Shown here piece after piece: positions 17,109-26,139 of a DNA stretch of 64,000 nucleotides. The notes below the pieces were generated by a model. The model saw only the letters and a program-made list of their open reading frames with translations, was not told where the DNA came from and did not search any database. Each line of letters starts with the position of its first letter. Position 1 is the first letter of the stretch. This DNA is from an uncultured Clostridia bacterium (GTDB lineage: Bacteria > Bacillota > Clostridia > Oscillospirales > Ruminococcaceae), in assembly GCA_947631455.1 (NCBI GenBank), contig CANRLH010000001.1, forward strand, positions 124,001-188,000. The letters are read 5' to 3'. The position numbers and the translations under genes are program-made.

Positions 17109-18326
17109 ATGGATTTTATAAATTCCTTTACCAAAAGCGGAAAGCCGGTCAAGGATCTTTCAAGAATAAGCAATCTGTTGAACGCTTTGGGGAATCCTCA
17201 GAATGACCTTAAGTTTATACACATAGCCGGAACAAACGGAAAGGGCTCTACGGCGCAAATGTTTTACGAGGTGTTAAACTGTGCCGGGATAAAAGCGGGG
17301 CTTTTCACAAGCCCCTATATAACAGACTATACCGACCGCATTCGGTTTATGGGCTCAAATATAACATATGAAGAGCTTTTGCCGCTTTTAAGGAGAGTAG
17401 AAAGCTGTGCCGAGGGAAAAGATTATTCTCAGTTTGAGATCACAATGGCAATAGCCTTTTTGTTTTATAAAGAGGTGAAGGCCGAGGTCGTGGTGCTTGA
17501 AACAGGTCTTGGCGGAACACTTGACTGCACAAATGTAATAAGGGACCCGCTTTTGTGTGTTATAACCTCGATAAGCTATGATCATATGGCTGTGTTGGGA
17601 AATACGATAGAAGAGATATCCGCACAGAAGGCAGGGATCATTAAGGACGGTGCACCGGTGGTTTTGGCATATGACAATCCTGCTGAGGTGGTTGAGGTCG
17701 TGAAAAAAAGAGCAGAGCAAACAGGATCAGAGCTTATTTTTCCAAAAAAGCAAAACATTGTTTTTAAGTCTGATATGCTGTTCGGCGGAGAATTCCTTTA
17801 CATGGGCAAAAGGTATGAGCTTACGATGTCCGGGGCTCATCAGATTACAAATGCCATAAATGTGATAGAGGGGTCGGCTGTTTTAAAAAAGCATTTTGGC
17901 ATATCGGACAACGATGTGTTTGAAGGAATAAAAAAGGCGACTGTTATCGGCAGAACGGATATAATAAAAAGATCTCCGCTTGTGATTTTAGACGGTTGTC
18001 ATAATGAAGGCGGTATAAAAGCGCTTTCAGAGGTTATCAGAAGGGTTGACAAGCCAGTTGCAATAGTAGGAATGTTAAAGGACAAAAACGCTCAAAAGGC
18101 TCTTTTGCCATTAGTGCCTTTATGCAAAAAGTTCATTACAGTAAGCGGCTTTCACCCTAATGCGTACACTTCTTTGGAGCTTAAAGACATACTTGTCTCG
18201 CTCAAAGCAGATGCTGTTACAGGTGAAAGCGCGATAGCAGAATATAAAAAGGCTGTCAGCGGCAAATACTCAAACGCTGTTATTTTCGGCTCTCTGTATC
18301 TCGTTTCTCACATCAAGAATTCTTAA
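17109..18326 (+). CDS. folC: Bifunctional folylpolyglutamate/dihydrofolate synthase
   Basis: About 405 residues of the Mur-ligase-like FolC family, which adds glutamate to folates (and to dihydropteroate in bifunctional members). The ATP-binding P-loop is GTNGKGST near 40; ITSISYDHMAVLGNTIEEIS carries the metal-site region; ILDGCHNEGGI matches the C-terminal domain motif. I favour the ATG at 17109, about 10 bases after AAAAAGGA; a GTG at 17103 is the alternative and adds two residues. A strong shared terminator separates it from the convergent anti-sigma gene. Confidence 0.93.
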   Translation: MDFINSFTKSGKPVKDLSRISNLLNALGNPQNDLKFIHIAGTNGKGSTAQMFYEVLNCAGIKAGLFTSPYITDYTDRIRFMGSNITYEELLPLLRRVESCAEGKDYSQFEITMAIAFLFYKEVKAEVVVLETGLGGTLDCTNVIRDPLLCVITSISYDHMAVLGNTIEEISAQKAGIIKDGAPVVLAYDNPAEVVEVVKKRAEQTGSELIFPKKQNIVFKSDMLFGGEFLYMGKRYELTMSGAHQITNAINVIEGSAVLKKHFGISDNDVFEGIKKATVIGRTDIIKRSPLVILDGCHNEGGIKALSEVIRRVDKPVAIVGMLKDKNAQKALLPLVPLCKKFITVSGFHPNAYTSLELKDILVSLKADAVTGESAIAEYKKAVSGKYSNAVIFGSLYLVSHIKNS

Positions 18327-18329
18327 AGT

Positions 18330-18370
18330 GCAAAGCCGTACATTGGAAATAAACCAATGTACGGCTTTGC
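18330..18370 (+). terminator. Bidirectional terminator between folC and the anti-sigma gene
   Basis: A perfect 17-bp stem: GCAAAGCCGTACATTGG (18330-18346) and its complement at 18354-18370 around a 7-base loop. Confidence 0.82.
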
Positions 18371-18411
18371 TTGTAAAGGTGTAGTTTGCACTCAGTTAAA
18401 ACTGTGTTGAC

Positions 18412-19584
18412 TTAATAAGCATATGATTGATAAAGCGGAACTTTCACTGTTTTCCCGCAGACTGAAATTTCTGTGATAAGATACGGATCAACAGGCCTTT
18501 GAAATTTTTGGATTATTTTTGGTGTGACGCTGAAATCTAACTGTGAGACGTGGTCTATGAAATAAGTTTCGCTTGTGCCGTCTTTATATGTTACGGTCAC
18601 ACCGTCTCTGTTTATACAGGAGTTTAAACCGGGGCCTGTTATCTCAAAGGACAGGCTGCTTATAGCAACGTGAAGCTTTGTTTTTTCATCATAAAGCTTT
18701 ATTACTCCGTCGTCCTCGGGAAACTGACATGAAAATTCAAAGCAGCCCTCATAGGTTTTAAGCGCATAATCATTTAAAGCGCTTTTGTATTTTTTATATT
18801 CCGTTTCAGGGTCCAAGAGCGAATTCTGCTGGTAATATGAATCGAACAGATCCCCATAAATAACGCTGAGCTTTTGTGAAATACCTTGACCGGGAAGCTG
18901 GTAGATATTTTCTATTTTAAAACGGTATTTCACGTCGACCTTTTCAAGCGCATCGTCGGTAATAGGAATATCAATTGCAAGCTCGCCGTTTTTTGTAACG
19001 GTAATGTTAAACAGGTTTCTGATATCACAGAATTGATATCCGTTGCTGTTGCTGAAGTCGTCTTTATATGAATATATCACATTCACAAGCGCCATATAAC
19101 TCGTACCTTTTTTTGCGGAAAACTTTTTGCCGTCCGATCTTGACGCTGTCAGTATTATGTGCTTTTCGATAGTATCGCTTACTATCCCTTCAAACTCAAA
19201 ATCTATATTGTCATAAGAGTTCTTGATAACCGTTCCGTCAAAAGGCGTCGTGACTTCAGATAATACGGCGGCCTCCTCCTGAGTTATAGAGTAAGGCAGG
19301 CTGTACTGAATGCCGTCGTAGATCCCCTGAGACAGCTGATATCCGGAATATACCCCTACGCTTCCTGCGGCAAGAGTGGCAGCGGCAATGGAGATTATAA
19401 ATACTTTTTTAGACAAACGGCTTTTTTTCTCACGTATTTTAACACCGGAAAGCCTGCCCATTACCGATGACAAGATCCTTTTGTTTCGGCGAAAGCTTGT
19501 ATGTACGTTAATATCCGATATATCAAGCTCTTCAAGTTCGTCCTCAGATATATTATCAAATAACCTGTAAAGCTTATCGTTCAT
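18412..19584 (-). CDS. Putative membrane anti-sigma factor paired with the ECF sigma factor
   Basis: 390 residues: a cytoplasmic N-terminus of about 62 residues, one transmembrane helix at about 65-85 (VFIISIAAATLAAGSVGVY), and a large outside domain of beta-rich sequence. The layout, and its place 3 bases after an ECF-type sigma gene on the same strand, are those of a membrane anti-sigma factor. I see no zinc-binding HxxxCxxC motif, so it would be of a non-ZAS type; it may resemble the DUF4179-containing anti-sigma proteins of Firmicutes. The signal sensed is unknown. Transcription ends at the strong stem at 18330-18370. Confidence 0.7.
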   Translation of the reverse strand: MNDKLYRLFDNISEDELEELDISDINVHTSFRRNKRILSSVMGRLSGVKIREKKSRLSKKVFIISIAAATLAAGSVGVYSGYQLSQGIYDGIQYSLPYSITQEEAAVLSEVTTPFDGTVIKNSYDNIDFEFEGIVSDTIEKHIILTASRSDGKKFSAKKGTSYMALVNVIYSYKDDFSNSNGYQFCDIRNLFNITVTKNGELAIDIPITDDALEKVDVKYRFKIENIYQLPGQGISQKLSVIYGDLFDSYYQQNSLLDPETEYKKYKSALNDYALKTYEGCFEFSCQFPEDDGVIKLYDEKTKLHVAISSLSFEITGPGLNSCINRDGVTVTYKDGTSETYFIDHVSQLDFSVTPKIIQKFQRPVDPYLITEISVCGKTVKVPLYQSYAY

Positions 19585-19587
19585 TTT

Positions 19588-20133
19588 TCATGCTTCCTCA
19601 TCAAGAATTTTTCTAAGGCGATCAAGCGCCCGCCCGGTTCTCTTATCCACGGTGTTTGTTTTTATACCTAAAATCTTGCCTATCTCTTTGCTCTTTAGCC
19701 CGTAAAAGTACTTCATTGCAATGATGTCCGAGTCGGGCTTGCCGAGAGCTTTTATTCCGTCAAGCAAAAGTCTTCTTTCTTCTTTTTGCAAGATCTCCTC
19801 ATCGGCATCTGAAGATGTTTTGATAAGTCTGCTGACAGCCGCAGCGGCTGCGCTTTCAGAAAAAAGCTTTTTAGCTCTTTTGATGGCATATCTGTTGGCA
19901 ATTGCTGAAAGATAAGATTTTATTGAGCCCTTTTCAAGGTCAATTTTGTCGATCGAGCGATAAAATAATACAAAAACATCGCTCACTGATTCCTCGATAT
20001 CCTCGCGTTGGCTTATGCGTCCCATACGATTTTTGATTATAGTGTAAATGAGATTGCCATAAAGGTCGATGGCTGCTCGCATAGCTGCGGCGGAATCTGA
20101 GGCAAACAGCATCATCAGCTCTTTGTCGGTCAT
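19588..20133 (-). CDS. ECF-type RNA polymerase sigma factor
   Basis: 181 residues with sigma region 2 (LIYTIIKNRMGRISQREDIEESVSDVF, around 27-55) and region 4 (DSDIIAMKYFYGLKSKEIGKILG, HTH, around 135-165). There is no region 3, as usual for the ECF group. I start at the ATG 20133, whose product begins MTDKELMML; the frame stays open to 20250 but the extra residues are not sigma-like. It heads a two-gene operon with the putative anti-sigma factor. A TGAAACGTTTCA palindrome (20153-20164) lies just upstream; TGAAAC is a common -35 element of ECF promoters, so self-regulation is possible. Confidence 0.88.
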   Translation of the reverse strand: MTDKELMMLFASDSAAAMRAAIDLYGNLIYTIIKNRMGRISQREDIEESVSDVFVLFYRSIDKIDLEKGSIKSYLSAIANRYAIKRAKKLFSESAAAAAVSRLIKTSSDADEEILQKEERRLLLDGIKALGKPDSDIIAMKYFYGLKSKEIGKILGIKTNTVDKRTGRALDRLRKILDEEA

Positions 20134-20209
20134 CTTTATACAACCTGCCTTTTGAAACGTTTCATAATATAAATAGACTTTTTTGATAAAAAAACTGACA
20201 CTTAAAACA

Positions 20210-20238
20210 AAAACTGCGAAAATTTTTTTCGCAGTTAA
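20210..20238 (-). terminator. Terminator of the SH3b gene
   Basis: AACTGCGAA (20212-20220) and TTCGCAGTT (20228-20236) form a stem that, read on the minus strand, is followed by TTTTTGTTTT. It separates the SH3b gene from the sigma operon. Confidence 0.72.
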
Positions 20239-20265
20239 AGCTTTTCTCATTGTAATTATTTTGTT

Positions 20266-20982
20266 TTACTGATTATCATACGATTGCTGATCGGCATTAT
20301 CGCTGTAAGAACCGTCATCGTAAGAATAGTCACCGCCGTTGCCGTAATCGTTTTGATAGTCGTTGCTGTCATAGCTGTAATTGTTGTTATTGTAACTGTC
20401 GTTGTAATTATTGTAATTGTAGTCGTTATAGCCGCCCTGGTCATAGCCGTTATTGTATGCGTATTGGTTTTGGGTAGTTGATGAACTTGAGAAAGCCGGC
20501 CTGTCTCCCGACAGGTAAGATGAGTAAACAAAAGCGTTTACGTTTCCGTTATAGTCTATCTGATACCAGCCGTTAGTCTCACCTATTACCTTTACCTTTT
20601 CGCCTGCCGACAGCACGCCAAGCTTAGAGTAATTTGATCCTGCACCGCTTCTGACATTGACCTCTGAGCTTACTGTCATTTCATAAAAGGTGTTATATGT
20701 TCCGTTAGAATCATGATTTGAGTTGGCAGGGTCAGTGCCGTTGCCGTCATCCGTAGCTAAGGGAGAAGTTGTCGTTGTCGTTGTGGTCTGCTTTGTCTGA
20801 AACGCTACTATATTGCCCGATGAGCTGTTTGTCCCTGATGACGGAGAAAATACTGCCCGCATAAGAATAAAGATAACTATTACCACTACGATGAAAACCG
20901 CAACAAAGACTATAAGCCCTAAATTATTGTTATTCTTGCTGTTGTTTCTGTTGTTTTTATTGGCATTGAAATTTGCGTCCAC
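20266..20982 (-). CDS. Membrane-anchored SH3b-domain protein with Asn/Tyr/Asp-rich tail
   Basis: 238 residues: an Asn-rich cytoplasmic start, a transmembrane helix at about 21-43, a Ser/Thr-rich linker, a bacterial SH3 domain at about 101-158 (VNVRSGAGSNYSKLGVLSAGEKVKVIG), and a low-complexity tail of about 70 residues made mostly of Asn, Tyr, Asp and Gly. SH3b domains often bind cell-wall peptides, so a wall-associated role is likely. The repetitive tail may be unstructured. It is transcribed alone from a consensus promoter. Unlike many SH3b proteins it has no enzyme domain. Confidence 0.82.
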   Translation of the reverse strand: MDANFNANKNNRNNSKNNNNLGLIVFVAVFIVVVIVIFILMRAVFSPSSGTNSSSGNIVAFQTKQTTTTTTTSPLATDDGNGTDPANSNHDSNGTYNTFYEMTVSSEVNVRSGAGSNYSKLGVLSAGEKVKVIGETNGWYQIDYNGNVNAFVYSSYLSGDRPAFSSSSTTQNQYAYNNGYDQGGYNDYNYNNYNDSYNNNNYSYDSNDYQNDYGNGGDYSYDDGSYSDNADQQSYDNQ

Positions 20983-21041
20983 AACGGCGCCCCCTAAACT
21001 ATTATTCTTTATAAAAATATATTTATCTCTTTATAGTCAAT

Positions 21042-21070
21042 ATTATACTAGACTATAAGAAATTTGTCAA
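21042..21070 (-). promoter_or_regulatory. Sigma-A promoter of the SH3b gene
   Basis: Minus strand TTGACA (21070-21065), 17 bases, TATAAT (21047-21042); 60 bases before the start codon. The rest of the 20983-21384 gap shows no gene; it ends with the PEPCK promoter. Confidence 0.85.
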
Positions 21071-21286
21071 ACGGTAATTTTTTAATGCGCAAGCGGTCAT
21101 ATTTTAAAGAAAAACGGCAACGATTATTTACATACAATTGATACTATGCATCTTTGCAGAGTTTGATTCACATAATGCTGTTTAACGGGAGCTTTGCAAA
21201 TTAAAAGGCGTATGCAATAGGATATTGTAGCCGAAAAATCCACAAAAACACACGCATAGATCGTTATTTATTTAACAAAATGACGG

Positions 21287-21315
21287 TTGACAACCGAGAT
21301 AAAACAAAGTATAAT
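21287..21315 (+). promoter_or_regulatory. Sigma-A promoter of pckG
   Basis: TTGACA (21287-21292), 17 bases, TATAAT (21310-21315): perfect consensus, 70 bases before the ATG. Confidence 0.88.
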
Positions 21316-21384
21316 AATATATGGAAAATTTCAGCCTTTTTAGGCGCTGAATATTCAAGATTTTGTTATGAGAGGAGAAATATA

Positions 21385-23178
21385 ATGGCAAGCTTGACAA
21401 AAAACCCCAATGTAAACGCATGGGTGGAAGAAATGATCGCTTTGACAAAGCCTGACAAGGTAGTATGGATAGACGGCAGCGACGAGCAGCTTGAATCCTT
21501 AAGAGAAGAGGCGTGCGAAAGCGGAGAAATGATAAAGCTCAATCAGGAAAAGCTTCCGGGCTGTCTTTATCACAGAACTCTTCCCAACGACGTTGCGAGA
21601 GTTGAGGACAGAACCTTTATATGCTCAAAAAATAAGGAGGATGCAGGCCCAACCAACAACTGGTGCGATCCTGAGGAGATGTATGCGAAGCTTACGCCTA
21701 TGTACGACGGCGTTATGAAGGGCAGAACAATGTACGTTATCCCGTATTCTATGGGACCTATCGGCTCGCCGCTTGCAAAGGTAGGAGTTGAGATTACAGA
21801 CTCTATCTATGTTGTTCTGAATATGGACATAATGACACGAATGGGCGCTAAGGCTTTTGACAATCTTGGTGACGAGTCAAACGACTTTGTAAGAGGACTT
21901 CATTCAAAAGCTCAGGTAGATCCTGAGAACAGATATATCGTACAGTTCCCGGAGGACAATACGATCTGGTCTATAAACTCTGCTTACGGCGGAAACGTGC
22001 TTCTGGGTAAGAAGTGCTTCGCTTTAAGAATCGCATCGTTCCAGGGCAAAAACGAGGGATGGATGGCAGAGCATATGCTGATTCTGGGAGTTGAGAAGCC
22101 GGACGGAGATGTAAAATATATCACGGCTGCGTTCCCGTCTGCTTGCGGAAAGACAAACCTTGCAATGCTTATTCCGCCAAAGACTTATACCGAAAAGGGC
22201 TATAAGGTTTGGACTGTCGGCGACGATATCGCTTGGATGAAGCAGGGCGAGGACGGAAGGCTTTACGCGATCAACCCGGAAAACGGATTTTTCGGAGTGG
22301 CGCCGGGAACAAACGACAAGTCAAATCACAATGCTCTTGAATCGACAAAGAAAAACACGATTTTTACAAATGTAGCGATAAACAACGACGATATGACCGT
22401 TTGGTGGGAGAAGCTTGATAAGAACCCGCCTGTAAACGCTACTGAGTGGAAGGGCGCAAAGGTAAACGGACCGGAGTACATTGCACAGGGCAACACACTT
22501 GCACATCCTAATTCGCGTTTTACGGCTCCTGCTGAAAACTGTCCGTGCATTTCTCCTGAGTTCAATAACCCTCAGGGAGTGCCGATATCTGCTATCATAT
22601 TCGGAGGCAGAAGAGCAAAGACTACTCCGCTTGTATATCAGTCATTTGACTGGAATCACGGAACCTTTGTCGGCTCGGTAGTTTCTTCAGAAACGACAGC
22701 TGCCGCTACTGGCGCTGTAGGTGTTCTCCGCCATGACCCGATGGCTATGAAGCCTTTCTGCGGATATCATATGGGCGATTACTGGGCTCACTGGGTAGAA
22801 ATGGGCGAAAAGCTCGGCGACAAGGCTCCAAAGATCTTCAATGTAAACTGGTTCAAGCAGGACGATGAGGGTAACTTCATCTGGCCGGGATTCGGCGACA
22901 ATATGAGAGTACTTGACTGGATCATAAGAAGATGTGAGGGTACGGTTGGCGCTGAAGAAACTGCGATAGGATATCTCCCTAAGCCCGAGGATCTAAATCT
23001 TGAGGGAATTGAAGATGAGGTAACTCCTGAGATACTTGATACACTACTTGACGTTGACAAGGATCTCTGGAAGGCTGAGGTTGAGGATATCAAGGAATTT
23101 TACAAACAGTTTGGCGACAAACTTCCTAAGGAAATGTCAAAGCAGCTTGCAGACCTTGAGGCAAGACTTAACAAGTAG
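21385..23178 (+). CDS. pckG: Phosphoenolpyruvate carboxykinase (GTP)
   Basis: 597 residues, the length of the GTP-dependent PEPCK family, which interconverts oxaloacetate and PEP with GTP/GDP. Key features are FPSACGKTNLAM (kinase-1a P-loop with the family's active-site Cys, about 250), the metal-binding VGDDIAWM, and FGGRRAKTTPLVYQSFDWNHG. In an anaerobic fermenter it could run toward oxaloacetate, fixing CO2 on the way to succinate, or toward gluconeogenesis. The ATG at 21385 has AGAGGAG before it; an in-frame ATG at 21280 overlaps the promoter and is rejected. A strong promoter and a terminator frame it as a single-gene unit. Confidence 0.96.
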   Translation: MASLTKNPNVNAWVEEMIALTKPDKVVWIDGSDEQLESLREEACESGEMIKLNQEKLPGCLYHRTLPNDVARVEDRTFICSKNKEDAGPTNNWCDPEEMYAKLTPMYDGVMKGRTMYVIPYSMGPIGSPLAKVGVEITDSIYVVLNMDIMTRMGAKAFDNLGDESNDFVRGLHSKAQVDPENRYIVQFPEDNTIWSINSAYGGNVLLGKKCFALRIASFQGKNEGWMAEHMLILGVEKPDGDVKYITAAFPSACGKTNLAMLIPPKTYTEKGYKVWTVGDDIAWMKQGEDGRLYAINPENGFFGVAPGTNDKSNHNALESTKKNTIFTNVAINNDDMTVWWEKLDKNPPVNATEWKGAKVNGPEYIAQGNTLAHPNSRFTAPAENCPCISPEFNNPQGVPISAIIFGGRRAKTTPLVYQSFDWNHGTFVGSVVSSETTAAATGAVGVLRHDPMAMKPFCGYHMGDYWAHWVEMGEKLGDKAPKIFNVNWFKQDDEGNFIWPGFGDNMRVLDWIIRRCEGTVGAEETAIGYLPKPEDLNLEGIEDEVTPEILDTLLDVDKDLWKAEVEDIKEFYKQFGDKLPKEMSKQLADLEARLNK

Positions 23179-23189
23179 ATAAACCTTTA

Positions 23190-23220
23190 CCCCGCAGGGA
23201 ATATTCTCTGCGGGGTTTTT
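23190..23220 (+). terminator. Terminator of pckG
   Basis: CCCCGCAG (23190-23197) and CTGCGGGG (23208-23215), followed by TTTTT. Confidence 0.88.
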
Positions 23221-23396
23221 GTGCCGAAATGCACAAAAAACGGGTAGTTGTCAAAACCAAAGCGCTTGGAGATAATTTATATTTTATAAGACGGATGACT
23301 GACAAACTTTTACGGTCTTAGATTATAAATTCTCAGCAAAACCCAGAGAAATAGTAACTGCTATAAAAGTATGTTTTTCAAAACCCGACTATGCTC

Positions 23397-23425
23397 TTGC
23401 AAATTTTTATTAAATGTGGTAAAAT
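23397..23425 (+). promoter_or_regulatory. Promoter of typA
   Basis: TTGCAA (23397-23402), 17 bases, TAAAAT (23420-23425), about 30 bases before the typA start. Confidence 0.65.
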
Positions 23426-23456
23426 AAACCTCGTATGAAAAGTGAGGATGATAAAG

Positions 23457-25274
23457 TTGATAAGAGAGGATTTAAGAAATATCGCGATAATAGCGCATGT
23501 CGACCACGGAAAAACAACGCTTGTGGATGAGATGCTCAAGCAATCGGGAACATTTCGTGAAAATCAGGTCGTAAACGAGCGGGTCATGGACTCAAACGAC
23601 ATAGAGCGGGAGAGAGGAATAACTATTCTTTCAAAGAACACTTCCGTAGTTTACGACGGTATAAAGATAAACATAATCGACACTCCGGGACACGCTGATT
23701 TCGGCGGAGAGGTAGAGCGCGTTTTAAAAATGGTGGATGGCGTAATACTTCTTGTAGACGCAGCGGAAGGACCGATGCCGCAGACGAGATTTGTATTGCA
23801 GAAAGCGCTTGAGCTCGGGCACAGAATAATTGTCGTGATAAACAAAATAGACAGGCCAGACTCAAGGTTGAATGAAGTCGGCGATGAGGTTTTGGAGCTT
23901 CTTATGGATCTGGACGCTACCGACGAGCAGCTTGACAGTCCGATTCTTTACTGCTCGGGAAGAGACGGAACGGCATCAGACAGCCCGAGTATAGCCGGAA
24001 AAGATTTAACTCCGCTTTTTGATACGATTTTAAGCTATATACCAGCCCCTGAGGTAGAGGACAATGGAGCAATGCAGATGCTGGTTTCGTCGATCGATTA
24101 CAACGACTACGTCGGAAGGATCGCGATAGGTAGGATAGAGCGCGGAGAAGTAAAAGTCAATATGGACGTTACCGTAGGTGATTTTCACAAAACAAAGAAG
24201 GAATACCGCGGAAAGGTAGTGACGCTTTATCAGATAGAGGGGCTTGATAGAGTCCCCTGCGAGACCGCAAGAGCTGGCGATATTGTGTGCATAAGCGGAA
24301 TAGAAAATATTACGATAGGCGATACTATTTGTGAGTTCGGCACATTTGATCCGGTTCCTTTTGTAAGAATTTCAGAGCCTACGGTGGAGATGACTTTTTC
24401 GGTAAACGACAGTCCGTTTGCGGGAAGAGACGGAAAATTCGTCACATCACGTCAGCTTAGAGAAAGGCTTTTCAGAGAGCTTTTAAAGGACGTTTCGCTT
24501 AGGGTTTCGGAAACGGATTCCACAGACAGCTTTAAGGTTGCCGGAAGAGGAGAAATGCACCTGTCGATACTCATAGAAAACATGAGAAGAGAGGGCTATG
24601 AGCTGTCGGTTTCAACACCGAGGGTTTTGTATAAGGAGATAGGCGGCAAGCTCTGCGAGCCTATGGAAAGAGTGGTAATAGACGTTCCGGAGAGCTCTGT
24701 CGGAGCTGTTATGGAAAAGCTCGGCTCACGCAAGGGCGAGCTTACGACGATGTCACCGCTGGGAAACAGAATGAGGCTTGAGTTTATAATTCCCGCAAGA
24801 GGACTTTTTGGGTACAAGAGCGAATTTCTGACTGACACCAAGGGCGAAGGAATTATGAGCTCGGTTTTTGAAAAGTATGATACTTATAAAGGCGATATTT
24901 CAAAGAGAAGCACCGGTTCTCTTGTTGCGTTTGAAACGGGAGAAGCGGTAACCTACGGGTTGTTTAACGCACAGGAGCGAGGGGAGCTTTTTATCAATCC
25001 CGGAACAGAAGTATATGAGGGAATGGTAGTGGGAGCTTCACCCAAGCAGGAGGATCTGGTTGTAAACGTGTGCAAGAAAAAGCACCTTACAAACACACGT
25101 GCCAGCGGAAGCGATGATGCTTTGCGCCTTGTACCGCCTAGAAATCTTAGCCTTGAGGACTGCCTTGAGTTTTTGACGGATGATGAGCTTTTGGAGGTTA
25201 CTCCAAAAAACATCAGAATAAGAAAAAGAACTCTATCAAACACCCAAAGGGCAAAGGAAAGAGCGAAAAGATAA
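23457..25274 (+). CDS. typA: Translational GTPase TypA/BipA
   Basis: About 605 residues. G-domain motifs are AHVDHGKTT, RGITI, DTPGHADF and NKIDRPDSR, followed by EF-G-like domains and the BipA-specific C-terminus. The protein binds ribosomes and helps 50S assembly and stress or low-temperature growth. The TTG at 23457, 9 bases after GTGAGG, gives MIREDLRNIAIIAHVDHGK, which matches the family's N-terminus exactly; an ATG at 23448 in the same frame is the alternative. A cyclophilin lipoprotein gene follows 30 bases later. Confidence 0.94.
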   Translation: MIREDLRNIAIIAHVDHGKTTLVDEMLKQSGTFRENQVVNERVMDSNDIERERGITILSKNTSVVYDGIKINIIDTPGHADFGGEVERVLKMVDGVILLVDAAEGPMPQTRFVLQKALELGHRIIVVINKIDRPDSRLNEVGDEVLELLMDLDATDEQLDSPILYCSGRDGTASDSPSIAGKDLTPLFDTILSYIPAPEVEDNGAMQMLVSSIDYNDYVGRIAIGRIERGEVKVNMDVTVGDFHKTKKEYRGKVVTLYQIEGLDRVPCETARAGDIVCISGIENITIGDTICEFGTFDPVPFVRISEPTVEMTFSVNDSPFAGRDGKFVTSRQLRERLFRELLKDVSLRVSETDSTDSFKVAGRGEMHLSILIENMRREGYELSVSTPRVLYKEIGGKLCEPMERVVIDVPESSVGAVMEKLGSRKGELTTMSPLGNRMRLEFIIPARGLFGYKSEFLTDTKGEGIMSSVFEKYDTYKGDISKRSTGSLVAFETGEAVTYGLFNAQERGELFINPGTEVYEGMVVGASPKQEDLVVNVCKKKHLTNTRASGSDDALRLVPPRNLSLEDCLEFLTDDELLEVTPKNIRIRKRTLSNTQRAKERAKR

Positions 25275-25304
25275 ATGATCTTGATAATCAGGAGGTAAAT
25301 TTTG

Positions 25305-25925
25305 ATGAGAGTATTTAAAGCTATTGCAGCGATTGTTCTGTCGGCGGCAACGCTGATTATGAGTGGATGCAAAAACGACAAGGCAACATATAATAAGGAC
25401 GCTGACAATGTAAAAGAATTTGTCATTACACTTTATCCGGAATATGCGCCTATCACGGTAGATAATTTTGAGGATCTTGTTTCTGACGGCTTTTATAACG
25501 GGCTTACCTTTCACAGGGTGGTAGAGGGCTTTATGGCTCAGGGAGGAGACCCTAAAGGTGACGGAACAGGCGGATCAGACAATAAGATCAAGGGAGAGTT
25601 TTCTCAAAACGGCGTTACTACCAATACGATGTCTCACCAGAGAGGGGTCGTTTCTATGGCTAGATCGCAGAGCTTTGATTCCGCTTCGAGCCAGTTCTTT
25701 ATCTGTTACGGCGATTGTTCGTTCCTTGACGGACAATACGCCGCTTTCGGTAAAGTCGATGAGGACGATATGAAGGTAGTGGACGAGTTTCTCGAGGTGG
25801 AAAGAGAGGTAAATGCCTCGGGAGAGTTGGCTGTACCGAAAACGCCTATAACCATAGAAAACGCTAAGATAATAGATAATACTGCGGATGGTCACCCCAG
25901 AGTGCAGTTTACTGTAAGCTATTAA
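25305..25925 (+). CDS. Cyclophilin-type peptidyl-prolyl isomerase lipoprotein
   Basis: 206 residues. A lipoprotein signal (MRVFKAIAAIVLSA..., with Cys in IMSGCKN near 22) anchors it outside the membrane. The cyclophilin domain has the catalytic FHRVVEGFMAQGGDP, the QFFICYGD stretch and the AFGKV motif. It speeds proline isomerisation in exported proteins. Compared with the membrane-anchored cyclophilin at 6166-7029 it keeps the active-site residues. AGGAGGT precedes the ATG at 25305; a TTG three bases earlier is less likely. It may be co-transcribed with typA. Confidence 0.93.
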   Translation: MRVFKAIAAIVLSAATLIMSGCKNDKATYNKDADNVKEFVITLYPEYAPITVDNFEDLVSDGFYNGLTFHRVVEGFMAQGGDPKGDGTGGSDNKIKGEFSQNGVTTNTMSHQRGVVSMARSQSFDSASSQFFICYGDCSFLDGQYAAFGKVDEDDMKVVDEFLEVEREVNASGELAVPKTPITIENAKIIDNTADGHPRVQFTVSY

Positions 25926-25941
25926 AAATTATAAATCTGCT

Positions 25942-25971
25942 TTCCCTCGCTTAAAAGCGGGGGATTTTTTG
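25942..25971 (+). terminator. Terminator after the cyclophilin lipoprotein gene
   Basis: CCCTCGCTT pairs (one G-U) with AAGCGGGGG and is followed by ATTTTTTG. Confidence 0.75.
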
Positions 25972-26051
25972 TTAAATAAGTTTGCCATTGTATTTCTTTG
26001 TGAAAAATGCTGTATTGTTTTGTGCAAAAGGTAAATCTTTTGTACGGTCGC

Positions 26052-26080
26052 TTGCAAAACAACTGTGAATATGATATAGT
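26052..26080 (+). promoter_or_regulatory. Promoter of the pilin-like giant gene
   Basis: TTGCAA (26052-26057), 17 bases, TATAGT (26075-26080), 60 bases before the ATG. Confidence 0.6.
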
Positions 26081-26139
26081 AATATTAGGTAACTATACTT
26101 TTGTTTAATATAGATATTTTTATAAAGGAGGATCAGCCG

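Noticed and set aside
20256-20531. Frame rich in Thr and Ile opposite the SH3b tail
   Set aside because: Frame-shifted reading of the Asn/Tyr/Asp-rich repeat of the SH3b protein.
23442-23456. Earlier GTG/ATG starts for TypA
   Set aside because: The ribosome site GTGAGG abuts or overlaps them; the TTG at 23457 has normal spacing and gives the family N-terminus.
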